Source: Streptomyces cylindrosporus
Lineage (GTDB): Bacteria; Actinomycetota; Actinomycetes; Streptomycetales; Streptomycetaceae
Direction: 5' to 3'
DNA length: 64,000 nt
Assembly (NCBI RefSeq): GCF_022698165.1
Contig: NZ_JALDAY010000024.1
Span: 1-64,000 of the forward strand
The notes under the pieces are model-generated. The model did no database searches and was not told the DNA's origin. It saw only the letters and a program-made list of their open reading frames with translations. Positions 9,406 through 18,330 of this stretch are shown here, piece after piece. The first letter of the stretch is position 1. Each line of letters starts with the position of its first letter. The translations under genes and the position numbers were made by a program.

Positions 9406-10247
9406 AGGGGGTCTCCGGAGACAAGGCCTCGTTGGCCGTTGAGGCCGGGGCGGGGGATCCACGACCTGATGCAGCCGTGGTGGGCGATGGGGTAGGCGGC
9501 CGCGTCGTCGGCGGACCGGATGGTCCCGCTGGCGTGATCCGTATCAGCGTGATTGGTGAACCCGCAATCCGGCCCGTCGACGCACTCGAACCAGGCCGCC
9601 TCCAGCTCTAGGCTGCCGGTGTTGATAGCGGCGTGGTTCGCGGTGACGGCTCCCTGGTAGGTGAGCGCGGAGGTGGCCCACGCCTGCACGGGATGCCGGG
9701 CGTCGTTGCGGTACACGATCGTCGACAGCGAGTGCTCTGCGGTCAGCCGCGCGGAGTCGAGGCCAGCTTGGTTGCGGCCGAGGGTGACCTCGCGGGCGGC
9801 GTCCTGGGCGGCGCGCGCGAACGCCTGGGCGCGGCGGACGGCTTCCTGGATACGGCCGATGAGGTCGACGTAGAAGGACGCGGTCAGGGCCGTGAGGGCG
9901 GCCTGGTGGTCGGAGGTCCAGCGGAACAGGGTGAGGTCGGCGCCAGCCTGCCGCAGGGCGCGCAGGGCGCCGTCGCGGTAGATGACGGGCAGGTCCTGTG
10001 CGGCCCAGCGTTCGGCGACGGCGCGGGCGAGCCGGTCGAACTCTCCGACCTCCTGCTGGAAACGAAGGATGAGGGGGCGGATGCGGGTGGTGGAGCCGGT
10101 GCCGCGGCGCAGGCGTTCCAGGGAGCTCAGGAGGGCGTCCTGGGCGGTGGACAGGCGCCTCCAGTGGCGTACGAGTTCGGTGACGGCCGCGGTGATGACG
10201 GCCGTCAGCTCGTCCCGGTCGCCGCTGGTCTGGGCGGGGCTGGTCAT
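9402..10247 (-). CDS. MuF-like minor head protein
   Basis: 281 residues. A long helical N-terminus (about residues 1-180) precedes a C-terminal module with CVDGPDCGF, an NHADTDHASG stretch and HHGCIRSWIP. The order C-x4-C then HxxC resembles the MuF C-terminal Zn-like motif (CPLC...HPNCRC). MuF proteins act in head assembly and are often ejected with DNA. In most phages MuF follows the portal; here it lies five genes downstream of it, after the capsid, which is less usual. Confidence 0.68.
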   Translation of the reverse strand: MTSPAQTSGDRDELTAVITAAVTELVRHWRRLSTAQDALLSSLERLRRGTGSTTRIRPLILRFQQEVGEFDRLARAVAERWAAQDLPVIYRDGALRALRQAGADLTLFRWTSDHQAALTALTASFYVDLIGRIQEAVRRAQAFARAAQDAAREVTLGRNQAGLDSARLTAEHSLSTIVYRNDARHPVQAWATSALTYQGAVTANHAAINTGSLELEAAWFECVDGPDCGFTNHADTDHASGTIRSADDAAAYPIAHHGCIRSWIPRPGLNGQRGLVSGDPL

Positions 10248-10579
10248 CGGCGACGTCGTTCGACGAGCTGGAAGGTGCCGAGCAGGACCGCGTCGGGGTC
10301 GATGCCACCGGCTGGCTCGTCCGGTGCGGGCGAGCCGCCGGACTCCAACGCGGCGATCTGGCGTTCGTAGGCGAGGATGTTCGCGGTGTAGTCGACGCTG
10401 ACGACGCTGGAGACGGCCACCTTAGCGACGTCGGCACGCAGGTCGGCCAGGCGCTGGTTGAGGATTTCCAGGGCGACGGCGCGGGCGGTGCCCAGACGCG
10501 TGTAGCGGGTGGTGAGGTCAGTCAGGTCGGTGGTGGTGCCGAGTTGGGAGATGAGCCAGGCCTGGGTGGCGGCGTCCAT
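10244..10579 (-). CDS. Head-tail adaptor-like protein
   Basis: 111 residues, mainly helical. The stretch LTTRYTRLGTARAVALEIL followed by a short-chain hydrophobic segment and YTANILAYERQIAALES resembles small actinophage head-tail connector proteins. It is the first gene after the strong hairpin that follows the capsid cluster. Starts ATG after a CTCC/GGAGG-type site; overlaps the next gene by four bases. Confidence 0.6.
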   Translation of the reverse strand: MDAATQAWLISQLGTTTDLTDLTTRYTRLGTARAVALEILNQRLADLRADVAKVAVSSVVSVDYTANILAYERQIAALESGGSPAPDEPAGGIDPDAVLLGTFQLVERRRR

Positions 10580-10618
10580 CGGGCCTCCAGAGGGGCGTGG
10601 GAGGGGGAAGGGAACGGG

Positions 10619-10665
10619 GTGCGGGCCCGCCGGTTGGCGCCCCCACCACAGGGGCGGGCCCGCAC
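10619..10665 (-). terminator. Strong hairpin terminator after the capsid cluster
   Basis: Perfect 13-bp arms GTGCGGGCCCGCC and GGCGGGCCCGCAC around a 21-base loop, lying just after the stop of the gene at 10670. It would let the capsid and scaffold genes be expressed more strongly than the connectors downstream. Confidence 0.7.
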
Positions 10666-10669
10666 GCCG

Positions 10670-11050
10670 CTATTCGCCGCCGTCGCCCTGGTCGGCGGCG
10701 TCCCGGCCCCGGGCCGGCTTGCTGGCCGCTGTCTTGCGTGCGGCGGTCTTCTTCGCCGGGGCGGCTTGCCCGTCCGGCTGCGCGGGTACTTGCTCAGCGG
10801 CGCCGGAGGCGTCCGAGGCTGCGCCAGAGGCGCCGCCCGGGCCGTCGCCGGTAGGGACCTGACCCGCGTCCTCCTGCTGCGCGGCCGCCTCCTTGGCTGC
10901 GGCCGGCATCTTCCCGCCGATCCAGGCGACCGGGTTCGTCACCAGCGCGGCCAGACGCGGCTCCGGGAGCGTGCCCGGGGCCAGTTCGACCGTCTGGTGC
11001 GTGTCGGGATCCGTCACGTACACCGTGGCTGCGAGCTGTTCCTTCGCCAT
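10670..11050 (-). CDS. Small phage protein with Ala/Lys-rich tail
   Basis: 126 residues. An ordered N-terminal 45 residues (VYVTDPDTHQTVELAPGTLP...NPVAWIGGK) is followed by a low-complexity A/Q/G/K-rich tail with repeated KKTAA-like blocks. Such proteins commonly lie right after the major capsid gene in actinophages. Function unknown; the basic tail might contact DNA or capsid (inference). Confidence 0.6.
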   Translation of the reverse strand: MAKEQLAATVYVTDPDTHQTVELAPGTLPEPRLAALVTNPVAWIGGKMPAAAKEAAAQQEDAGQVPTGDGPGGASGAASDASGAAEQVPAQPDGQAAPAKKTAARKTAASKPARGRDAADQGDGGE

Positions 11051-11056
11051 GTCCGG

Positions 11057-12118
11057 TCACCACACCGTCGCGGCGATGTGGATGTCCGGGGTGTACATCA
11101 CCGGCAGCGCGGCGGCGGCGCCCTTGGTCCACACGCGGACCGGGTCGTCGTCGTAGCCGGAGGTGACGATGATGCCGGGGGCGTCTTCCCGCTCGATGGA
11201 CGGGTTGCCGCCACTGGAGAGGACGATGCCTTCGGCGGTGAGCCCGTACTGGGTCTCCGCCATCTGGGTGGCGTTGGGCGGCAGCAGGAAGAACATGTTC
11301 TCCGGCAGCGGCCGCTTGTCGGTGCCGTCGTCCAGGGGGATCTTCACGTCGTACGTGGTGATCGGCGGCAGCCCGTAGCGGTCGCGGACCACGTTGACCT
11401 CGTTGCGGGCCAGGAGCGCGGTCGGGGTCGCGGAGGGGCTGACGGAGTTGTAGTAGGCGGCCCGGTAGCTGTTGTTGGCCAGCATGTACGCCCACGTCTT
11501 GTAAGAGGTGAGTGCCCTCGTGGGGGCGGGGGCACCGGAGGCGCGCAGCACCTCGATCCAGGCGAGCTCGTCGGCGAGGATGTCGGCGGCCGGGTTGGAC
11601 CAGTTCACGGACGCGGTCGGCATGTTCGCCGAGGGCACGTTGTGGTTGGCCTCGATGGTCAGGCCGTTCTCTCCGGTGAGGGTGAACTTGCCGTCGACGA
11701 GGAGGTCGCCGGCGGCGAGTTCCATGCGGTGCTTGATGGACAGCACGTGCGCGGCGACGTCGTCGTATACGGCGTCGACGAGGTCCTGGCCGTCCATGCC
11801 GCGCTGCACGTTCTGGAGGATGGTCTCCAGCTCGCCCACGATGTACTTCTGGCCGAGCGGGAGGAGCTTGCCCTCGGTCACCCAGCGGGTGATCTCGCGG
11901 GAGGCGACCTTGGTCTGGGCGTCCCACGCGCGGTAGGAGGCCGCGGCCACGCGCCTGGATCCGCCGCGGATCTCGTACTTGACGGAGTTGACGGTGCGCT
12001 CGGGGATGACGGACTGGGTGAGGAGGTAGTCCGCCGGGGTCTGGATCTCGCGCACGAACGCGTTGATCTCGGTCGGGTTGATGCCCCTGAGGAGGACCTC
12101 AAGCATGTCGTTAGGCAT
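11057..12118 (-). CDS. Major capsid protein (gpE-like)
   Basis: 353 residues, the usual size for lambda gpE-type capsid proteins. Visible features: TPADYLLTQSVIPERTVNSV near residue 27, an E-loop-like region with YRAWDAQTK, and ALTSYKTWAYMLANN and GLPPITTYDVKI segments that are characteristic of this family. It follows the decoration gene by 13 bases and precedes the strong hairpin, fitting its role as the most abundant head protein. Confidence 0.92.
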   Translation of the reverse strand: MPNDMLEVLLRGINPTEINAFVREIQTPADYLLTQSVIPERTVNSVKYEIRGGSRRVAAASYRAWDAQTKVASREITRWVTEGKLLPLGQKYIVGELETILQNVQRGMDGQDLVDAVYDDVAAHVLSIKHRMELAAGDLLVDGKFTLTGENGLTIEANHNVPSANMPTASVNWSNPAADILADELAWIEVLRASGAPAPTRALTSYKTWAYMLANNSYRAAYYNSVSPSATPTALLARNEVNVVRDRYGLPPITTYDVKIPLDDGTDKRPLPENMFFLLPPNATQMAETQYGLTAEGIVLSSGGNPSIEREDAPGIIVTSGYDDDPVRVWTKGAAAALPVMYTPDIHIAATVW

Positions 12119-12131
12119 GGGTGGTCCCCTC

Positions 12132-12866
12132 TCAGACCTTGTAGACGAACTGGGTGTTGGAGCCGGCCGGTGCGTCGGCCGGGTCGAACGCGACGGGCAG
12201 CTTGGCGACGTCGATCTGCCCGTGGACCATCAGCGGGGCGGCGGCCTTGGTGGAGCCGGGGTAGAAGGACACCTCGGTGAACAGGAACCCGCGGAACAGC
12301 TGGGTTCCGTCCGTGGCGGTGGCGGTGCCGCCCGCGGTGGTGGTCGCCATGGTGACGCCCGGCGTGGTGCCGCCGGTCAGGGAGGCGGTGGCGGTGATGG
12401 AGGCGACGTTGTCGCCGAGGTACTGGCCGCCGAAGGTCAGCGTGTAGGGGCCGCCCGCGTTGCCGGTGACGACGATGTCGCCCGGGTTGACGTTCGACAG
12501 CGCCTCCAGCGCGGTCTGGACGGCCGCGGCGGTGGCGTTGTAGGCGATCGCCGCGGTGGTCTGCCCGCTGAAGGTCAACGTGAAGGTGCCGCCGGTCGGG
12601 GAGCCGGTGATGGTGGCGGTCTGCACCTCGTTGGTGACCGGGGAGTACGGCTCGTACAGGCCGGTCGTGGTGTTCTTGCCGAGCGGGATACCGGACTTCA
12701 GCTTCCGCTCCGGCTGGTACTTGGAGGCCTCGGTCCAGTGGAGGGTCTCGGAGAACTGGGTGAGGTCGAGGGTGACGGTCTGGTTGGCTTCGATGCCGAG
12801 GGTGCTCATGAGCCACGGGCGGCCGACAGCGAGCGTCTCGGTGCTGGTGTACGGCTGGATGTCCAC
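12132..12866 (-). CDS. Capsid decoration protein with inserted Ig-like domain
   Basis: 244 residues. Residues 1-80 and about 178-244 together resemble a gpD-like decoration protein: KLKSGIPLGKNTTTGLYEPY before the break, FLFTEVSFYPGSTKAAAPLM after it. Between them, about residues 85-175, is an inserted beta domain (TGSPTGGTFTLTFSGQTT, then IAYNATAAAVQTALEALSN). The same domain is fused to the end of the tail tube protein. Decoration proteins stabilise the expanded capsid; the insert would point outwards. The gene sits between scaffold and capsid genes. Confidence 0.82.
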   Translation of the reverse strand: MDIQPYTSTETLAVGRPWLMSTLGIEANQTVTLDLTQFSETLHWTEASKYQPERKLKSGIPLGKNTTTGLYEPYSPVTNEVQTATITGSPTGGTFTLTFSGQTTAAIAYNATAAAVQTALEALSNVNPGDIVVTGNAGGPYTLTFGGQYLGDNVASITATASLTGGTTPGVTMATTTAGGTATATDGTQLFRGFLFTEVSFYPGSTKAAAPLMVHGQIDVAKLPVAFDPADAPAGSNTQFVYKV

Positions 12867-12905
12867 GCCGTAGCCCCTTTCGCGAAATACGCGGGTGTGT
12901 GGTGA

Positions 12906-12929
12906 GGGCGCCCGCTATCGGGTGCCGTC
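12906..12929 (-). terminator. Hairpin between scaffold and decoration genes
   Basis: Arms GGCGCCCG and CGGGTGCC (one G-T pair) with a four-base loop in a 109-base gap. It may attenuate or stabilise the transcript; no T-run is seen. Confidence 0.4.
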
Positions 12930-12975
12930 CACGGGGGGTTCGGGCGTGGTCCCAGGGTGGTGCTGGTCTGAGCGG

Positions 12976-13806
12976 TCAGGCGGTGCGGCGCAGCCCCATT
13001 CGTTCGGCCCGCTCCCGGGCAGCGTCACGGACGGCGTCCTTGCTGCTGGACGGGGTGCGCGGTGCGTTGCCGCCCGCGGGTCCGCCGGACGGGGCCGGGG
13101 GAAGGGTCTGCGGGTCGGGGGCGGCGCCGAACATCTCCTTGCGGCGGCCCTTGAGTTCCTCCGCAGCCTTGGTGATGTCGTCATCCGAGGCGTCGTCCGG
13201 GACGCGCAGCAGGGCGGCCGCGTCCTCAAGGTCGGCTCCGGTGGCGCCGAGGGTGACGAGGGCAGCGCGGATACGGCTGGCCCGGTCGCGGTCCTGGGCG
13301 GCCTTCTCCTTCGCCGCGGCGGCGTCCTCGCGGGCCTGTATGGCCTGCTCGCGCCGCTCGACTTCCTCAAGGCGGCGCTGTTCTTCGGACAGTTGCTGCT
13401 GGCGTGCCTGCTCGGCCTGCTTGAAGATGTCGCCGAACTGGGCGGGGTCGAAGGAGTCCGGGTCGATGCCGGCGGCCTCGGCTACGGTCCGGAAGGCGGC
13501 GCGCCGTCCCTCTTCCTTCTCATCGGCCATGATCTTGTTGAGGCGGCGCTGGGTGAACTCCACCTTCACCTCGGCCGGATCCGTGGCTGGAGCGGGCGGG
13601 ACGGCGGGCGCGGGCGGAGTGGCGGGAGGCTGTTGGCCGGCGCGGGCGGCGAGTTCGGCCGGGCTGGGCACCGCGGGCGGGGTGCTCGGGTCGGTGCCGG
13701 GGGTGCCGGAGTTGTAGAACACGCCGAGGCCGCGGATGCCGCGGTAGGGGTGGGTCCAGGCCGTGGAGGCGACCGGACCGTAGGGCTGCTGCGCGGGGCG
13801 ACGCAT
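12976..13806 (-). CDS. Capsid scaffolding protein
   Basis: 276 residues. The ATG used has GGAGGA nine bases upstream; an earlier ATG is possible. A Pro/Ala-rich N-terminus leads into a long charged coiled coil (about residues 100-190, RQQQLSEEQRRLEEVERREQ) and a basic helical C-terminus (RDAARERAERMG). This is the standard look of phage scaffolds, which template procapsid assembly and are then lost. It lies between portal and decoration genes. Confidence 0.82.
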   Translation of the reverse strand: MRRPAQQPYGPVASTAWTHPYRGIRGLGVFYNSGTPGTDPSTPPAVPSPAELAARAGQQPPATPPAPAVPPAPATDPAEVKVEFTQRRLNKIMADEKEEGRRAAFRTVAEAAGIDPDSFDPAQFGDIFKQAEQARQQQLSEEQRRLEEVERREQAIQAREDAAAAKEKAAQDRDRASRIRAALVTLGATGADLEDAAALLRVPDDASDDDITKAAEELKGRRKEMFGAAPDPQTLPPAPSGGPAGGNAPRTPSSSKDAVRDAARERAERMGLRRTA

Positions 13807-13832
13807 GAGCGAGAGTCCTCCCATTGGACTGT

Positions 13833-13847
13833 CAGGCCCCGCGCCTA
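13833..13847 (-). repeat. Late-module intergenic repeat, copy 1
   Basis: CAGGCCCCGCGCCTA upstream of the scaffold gene. The same 15 bases occur in front of the SNase gene side of the portal gap and, with one inserted G, upstream of the small terminase. Each lies in a non-coding gap of the virion operon. Could be a processing site, a small hairpin leader (AGGC-GCGGG-GCCT) or a protein-binding site. Confidence 0.6.
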
Positions 13848-13868
13848 GATCCAAGTTGAGCACATTTC

Positions 13869-15791
13869 TCATGACGTGTTGCCCCCGCTTCCCTGTGCGG
13901 CCGATGGGACGGCGGCCGCGCTGGCGGTGTCGCCGAGCGCGGTGTCGCCGTTTCCGGCGGCCGTGTCGGACGGCAGGCCGGGCAGCTGCACGGCCGGCGC
14001 CTCCGGCACGTCGGGGGCTTCACGGCCGAGGAAGGAGGCGACTTCGTCGGGGTTGCCGAGGGCGTCGGCGAGATCACGGGCGTCGGCAAAGGAGCGGGCG
14101 TCGATCCGCTTGATCTCCTCCTGGGCGTCCTCGATGGGCCACCCGATGTCCTGCAAGCGGCGGATGGCGGTCTCCAGGGAGATCAGGCCGGCCTTGCGGG
14201 CAGTGGCGACTTCCTCGAGGACGGCAGCCTTGTCGGTCGGGGTGTAGGCGCCCCGCATCAACTTCGCGGGAAGGACCGGGAGGCCGACCCAGTCGGGGTG
14301 CTGGCCGGCCTGGAACAACCTCTGCACGAACTTGGGCAGGAGCCGGTCGGCGTGGTCGCGGGCCAGGCGCATGGCGGAGATGAGGGAGTCGAGCGGGCCC
14401 AGGGCGAGTTCGAGGGCGTACCCGCTCGGGAATTGGGCGGCGTCCGCGGTGCCCAACGAGACGGCGGGGATGCGGGCGACGGCGGAGGCCCGGTCCTGGA
14501 GGTCGTGGACGCGGGAGCGCAACTCGGCCAGGTTCCCGGCGGTCTCCACCGATGTCATGGAGCCGCCCTCACCAAGCGTGAACACCATGCCGGGGGCGAC
14601 CTGATAGTGCTGCTGCGCGGTCACGGCCTTCCCGGAGATCGCGAGGATCGGGGCGCCGGTGGTCGCGGAGGCCTTGGAGGAGTCGGTGTCGGACCCGGAC
14701 AGCTCGTCGAAGACCTGCAACACCTTGGCGAGGCTGCTGGCTCCCCAGTGCTCGCCGGCCGGGGGCACAGTGTTGGGGACGTGGATGACCGGGACGAAGT
14801 CCTGGTACAGGTCGAGGCGGTCGAGGACCTCGCCCTGGGCGTTGGTCGCGAACTGGGCCTTGTCCAGGGGCAGGGAGTCGATGTCGTCGGGTCCCTTGAG
14901 GTCGCCGAGTTCCCAGGTGGCGTCGGTGAGGTAGACGGTCTTGTAGGAGGGCTTGTCGCTCCACGGGTACATGCGGGTGATGGAGCCGGTGGCGTCCAGG
15001 CTGTCGCCGGGGGCGAGGACCGGCTGGGCGGGCTCGGTGTCGGTGGCCTGCGACATGACCGTGGCGCGCACCGGGCGTCCGGACGGTTCGACGGCGCTGG
15101 AGGTCTGCGGGCGGATGAAGTCCAGGTGGTAGGTGATCCTGCGGAGCCGTGCGGGCAGGTGGCGCTTCTTGTCCTCCGGCAACTCCCATGCGAAGTGGAT
15201 GCGGTCGGGGAAGTCGGAGCCGTCGGAGTCCTCGTCGATGACGGGGAAGTAGAAGCCGGGGTCGTAGGCCTTGATGCGGACGCGCTGCTTGTCGGCGTCC
15301 CAGTACAACAGGTAGACGCCGTCACCCAACCCGACGGCCTTGCGTTCGGTCTGCAGCAGCCGCATCGGCAGGAGTTCTTCGTCCGCCCACTCGCGCAGCA
15401 GGGTCTGCACGCGTTCGGCGGTGACCGCGTCGGGGGTGGGGTTGTCCTCGGATGCCTGCTCGGCGCCGGGCACGGTCAGTGTCTGCTCGTCACCCAGGAC
15501 GTGGGAGGTGAGGGTGTCGACGAACATGGACGGGTCGCCGAACTCGCGGCGCTCGCGGGCCTCGTCGCCGTCGCGGATCGCGGACAGTTCACCGACCTGG
15601 TTGTTGTCGTAGGCGGTGAGCATCGTGTAGGCGGCCAGGCGGCGTTCATCCTGCGCCGGTACCCAGGTGGCGTGCGCCTCGGGGAACGCCCGGCGGTTGG
15701 GCATGCCCAGGCTGTCGCTGTAGATGGTCTTGTAGTTGAGCCACGACCAGCGGTCGACGACGACCTTCTTAACGCCGGAGAAGAGGCCCAC
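13869..15791 (-). CDS. Portal protein
   Basis: 640 residues, long for a siphophage portal. N-terminus MGLFSGVKKVVVDRWSW; a TMLTAYDNNQVGELSAI segment, an aspartate-rich clip region and LGTADAAQFPSGYALELALG near residue 440 support an SPP1/gp6-like portal. The last about 50 residues are disordered and Ala/Gly-rich. The portal forms the ring at the packaging vertex that docks the terminase. It follows the SNase-like gene with a gap containing the late repeat. Confidence 0.88.
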   Translation of the reverse strand: MGLFSGVKKVVVDRWSWLNYKTIYSDSLGMPNRRAFPEAHATWVPAQDERRLAAYTMLTAYDNNQVGELSAIRDGDEARERREFGDPSMFVDTLTSHVLGDEQTLTVPGAEQASEDNPTPDAVTAERVQTLLREWADEELLPMRLLQTERKAVGLGDGVYLLYWDADKQRVRIKAYDPGFYFPVIDEDSDGSDFPDRIHFAWELPEDKKRHLPARLRRITYHLDFIRPQTSSAVEPSGRPVRATVMSQATDTEPAQPVLAPGDSLDATGSITRMYPWSDKPSYKTVYLTDATWELGDLKGPDDIDSLPLDKAQFATNAQGEVLDRLDLYQDFVPVIHVPNTVPPAGEHWGASSLAKVLQVFDELSGSDTDSSKASATTGAPILAISGKAVTAQQHYQVAPGMVFTLGEGGSMTSVETAGNLAELRSRVHDLQDRASAVARIPAVSLGTADAAQFPSGYALELALGPLDSLISAMRLARDHADRLLPKFVQRLFQAGQHPDWVGLPVLPAKLMRGAYTPTDKAAVLEEVATARKAGLISLETAIRRLQDIGWPIEDAQEEIKRIDARSFADARDLADALGNPDEVASFLGREAPDVPEAPAVQLPGLPSDTAAGNGDTALGDTASAAAVPSAAQGSGGNTS

Positions 15792-15812
15792 AGCAGTCCT
15801 TCCCGCTGATCC

Positions 15813-15827
15813 AGGCCCCGCGCCTAT
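15813..15827 (-). repeat. Late-module intergenic repeat, copy 2
   Basis: CAGGCCCCGCGCCTA in the short gap between the SNase-like gene and the portal gene, identical to copy 1. Confidence 0.6.
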
Positions 15828-15830
15828 CGA

Positions 15831-16208
15831 TCAGGGTACGGGGTGTGCGGGATCTGCTTCCCCCTTCCACGGGAGGGTACGGCGGCCGCCGTCGTAGTCG
15901 ACCGCGTGCCCGGACGTGACGAGGTCGTTGTTGAGCATGCGCCCGCCCGCGATGATCTGGCCAAGGTACCGTCCGAATTTCTCACGGCGGTCCTTGACCG
16001 TTCGGAGGACCAGATCGGGCCCGTGTTGCTCAAGCCACGCCTTGGTGTAGGCGGTCGCGTCGTCTCCGCCGACGGTCCCGTGCTCGGGGCAGTTGATACC
16101 CAGGAGCCGGATGCGCTGCTGGACGTGGATACCGAAACCGACGTCTGCAAGAACGTCAAGTGTGTCCCCGTCGATCACTTTGTCGCAGCGGGCGGCGTAC
16201 TCATACAT
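15831..16208 (-). CDS. Staphylococcal-nuclease-like (thermonuclease) protein
   Basis: 125 residues. Shows the SNase core order: VIDGDTLDVLADVGFG, then RIRLLGINCPE with the conserved RLxGI(D/N) element, and later KFGRYLGQIIAGG (the fold's G-R-x-L strand). SNase-family enzymes cut DNA or RNA in a calcium-dependent way. No signal peptide, so it acts inside the cell. Location between large terminase and portal is unusual; it could process packaged or host DNA (inference). Confidence 0.8.
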   Translation of the reverse strand: MYEYAARCDKVIDGDTLDVLADVGFGIHVQQRIRLLGINCPEHGTVGGDDATAYTKAWLEQHGPDLVLRTVKDRREKFGRYLGQIIAGGRMLNNDLVTSGHAVDYDGGRRTLPWKGEADPAHPVP

Positions 16209-16218
16209 CAGGTGGCTC

Positions 16219-17751
16219 CTATCGGCGGCCGCGGAGGCGCTGGTCGGTGTAGTGCTGGGTGCCGAGTCCCTCGTGGGAGGGGTCGGCGAGTTCGGTCAGG
16301 AGGTGCACGGCGGCATCGAGGCGGTCCGGGGAGTCCATGCCGGGGATCCAGGACACGTACTGGACCTCGAGGCCGGGGAACTCGCCGACGTGGTGGACGT
16401 GGCCGTTCTCGTAGAGCTGGGCGACGGGTTCGGCGCGCAGGCGTTTGCCGACCTTGGCGGTGACCTCGATGATGCGGGGCATCAGCATGCCCTCGGTCAG
16501 GCCTTCGCGCTGGAGCTCGGCCCAGGCCTGGCGGAGGATCTGGGCGGCCATGTCGCCGCCGAAGTTGGATTCGACGACGAAGGCGTCGGCCTGGAGTTCG
16601 ATGGCCAGCAGGCAGGCTGCGCGACCCCATTCCGCGGCGCCCATCTTGGCGGAGCGGTCGGCGAGGAGGTACATCTCGCCGGCGGCGTCGCGGCCGCCGC
16701 CGATGAGGCCGACTTCGTCGCTGTCCTCGCGGCCGCCGGCGGTGTCGATGGCGACGAGGCTGCGGGTGAGGGTGACGGCGCGGTAGGCCTCGGGGGTGAT
16801 GCGGTTGGTGGTGATCCACGGCCATTTCCACACGCCGCCCTCAAGGGGGCGTGGTTCTTGCTGGTAGAGGGCCCACCAGCCGCGTTCGCCGACGTCCTTC
16901 TTGAAGCGCTCGAGGTGCTTGAGGCGGAAGCGTTCGGGCCAGAGGGGTTCGCCGACCTGGCGGCCGAGGGGGTCGCCTTCGGTCATGGCGATGGCGGGCA
17001 GGTTGAGGACGGTCCAGCCGTCGGCGCCGTCCTGGAGGATGCGTCCGGCCAGGTCGTTCTGCGACCACCTGGTCTGGATGACCACGATGGAGCCGTTGGG
17101 TTCCATGCGGGTGTTGATGACTTGCTGCCACCAGTCCCACAGGTTGGCGAGTTTGACGGGGCTGTCGGCTTCCTTCGCGTCCTTCAGGGGGTCGTCGACA
17201 ATTGCGACATTTGCGCCCATGCCGGTCAAAGATCCTCCGACGCCCGCGGTGACCAGGCCGCCGGGCGTGCCCTCCAGGTCGAACCGGTTGGCGGCCATGG
17301 ACCCGTAGCGCAGCTGGATGCCGATCTGGTCGCCGAACTCCTTGATGCTGTCGCGGATCCACCGGCCGTGCCCCTCGGCGAGCTTGGCCGCATAGGAGGC
17401 GATCATGACGCGGTGGTCGGGATGCCGGGCCAGGTACCACAGCGGCGCCCACCGGGCCGCCCTCGCCGATTTCCCGTGCCGTGGAGGCATGTTGAGCAGG
17501 ACGCGCATCCGCTCGCCGTTGGCGATGCGCACGAACGCCCTGTCGATGAGGTCCAGGTGACGGGCCTGCCACTCCCGGCCGCCGGTGAGGGCGGCGGCCA
17601 TCGAACCGGGTGAGCGTTCGATGGCCATCTGCCGTTCCGCCCACTCCAGCAGGGCGCGTTCCTCGGGGCCGGCCAGGCGGACGATCTCCTGGCGCTGCTC
17701 GGCGGGCAGGGTCCGGTAGGCGGCGACCTGGGACTCAAGCCGGGCTGTCAC
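16219..17751 (-). CDS. Terminase large subunit
   Basis: 510 residues. ATPase: Walker A-like MPPRHGKS at residues 88-95, Walker B VAIVDDP at 182-188, coupling-type TRWSQND near 227. Nuclease: VAIDTAGG with Asp336, VVESNFGG near 396 and DRLDAAVHLL near the end supply the three acidic positions of the RNase H-like domain. It drives genome packaging through the portal. GTG start overlaps the small-subunit stop by four bases. Confidence 0.95.
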   Translation of the reverse strand: MTARLESQVAAYRTLPAEQRQEIVRLAGPEERALLEWAERQMAIERSPGSMAAALTGGREWQARHLDLIDRAFVRIANGERMRVLLNMPPRHGKSARAARWAPLWYLARHPDHRVMIASYAAKLAEGHGRWIRDSIKEFGDQIGIQLRYGSMAANRFDLEGTPGGLVTAGVGGSLTGMGANVAIVDDPLKDAKEADSPVKLANLWDWWQQVINTRMEPNGSIVVIQTRWSQNDLAGRILQDGADGWTVLNLPAIAMTEGDPLGRQVGEPLWPERFRLKHLERFKKDVGERGWWALYQQEPRPLEGGVWKWPWITTNRITPEAYRAVTLTRSLVAIDTAGGREDSDEVGLIGGGRDAAGEMYLLADRSAKMGAAEWGRAACLLAIELQADAFVVESNFGGDMAAQILRQAWAELQREGLTEGMLMPRIIEVTAKVGKRLRAEPVAQLYENGHVHHVGEFPGLEVQYVSWIPGMDSPDRLDAAVHLLTELADPSHEGLGTQHYTDQRLRGRR

Positions 17752-18302
17752 CCCGCCGGGTCCTCGTCTTCGTCGTCCTCGTCCGGGGTGGAGGTGGCGG
17801 TGTTGACCGGGGCGGGGCTGTCCAGGCGGCTGGTGGAGGCGATGAGCGCGGCCAGCTTGTCGGGGTCCGCGGTGGACACGGCCAGCGGCCCGCCGTCGGC
17901 GCCGGTGACCTCGGTCTTGGCGGGCATGTCGAGCCCGTTGAGCTTGGCCCGCCGGTCCATGAGGCGCAGCACGGTGTCGACGGCCCGCATGTCGAGGGTG
18001 GTGCCGACGATCTCGCCCTCCTTGTCCAGGACGGGCTGCGGCTTGGTGGCCTGCGGCCAGCAGGCCTCGAGGAGCGCGTCCAGGCGCTCGTTCTCCATCT
18101 GCCGGTAGATGGAGACTTCGGCGCGTTCCTCGTCGCGGTGCTGTTCGAGGGCGCGGTTGAGGTCGCGTCGGGCGGCTTCGGTGCTGGCGTAGCCAAGCTG
18201 CATGATGCGGTCGTCGTCGTAGCGGACGCCTTCGCGGCGTAGCTTGAGGAGTTCGGTACGGCGTACGCGGACTTCGTCGAGTTTGAGTTTGGACCAGGCC
18301 AT
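17748..18302 (-). CDS. Terminase small subunit
   Basis: 184 residues. The first about 60 residues contain an HTH-like unit (LLKLRREGVRYDDDRIMQLG then ARRDLNRAL); a central helical region (VDTVLRLMDRRAKLNGLD) is typical for actinophage small terminases; the tail is acidic (DEDDEDEDPAG). It recognises the packaging site and hands DNA to the large subunit. It is the first gene of the leftward virion operon; the packaging site may lie just upstream. Confidence 0.82.
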   Translation of the reverse strand: MAWSKLKLDEVRVRRTELLKLRREGVRYDDDRIMQLGYASTEAARRDLNRALEQHRDEERAEVSIYRQMENERLDALLEACWPQATKPQPVLDKEGEIVGTTLDMRAVDTVLRLMDRRAKLNGLDMPAKTEVTGADGGPLAVSTADPDKLAALIASTSRLDSPAPVNTATSTPDEDDEDEDPAG

Positions 18303-18330
18303 GGCGGTGGGGCTCCCGCTGTGTGGTTGT

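Noticed and set aside
14298..15809. Rightward 503-codon frame opposite the portal
   Set aside because: Shadow frame created by high GC; the portal frame carries the recognisable protein.
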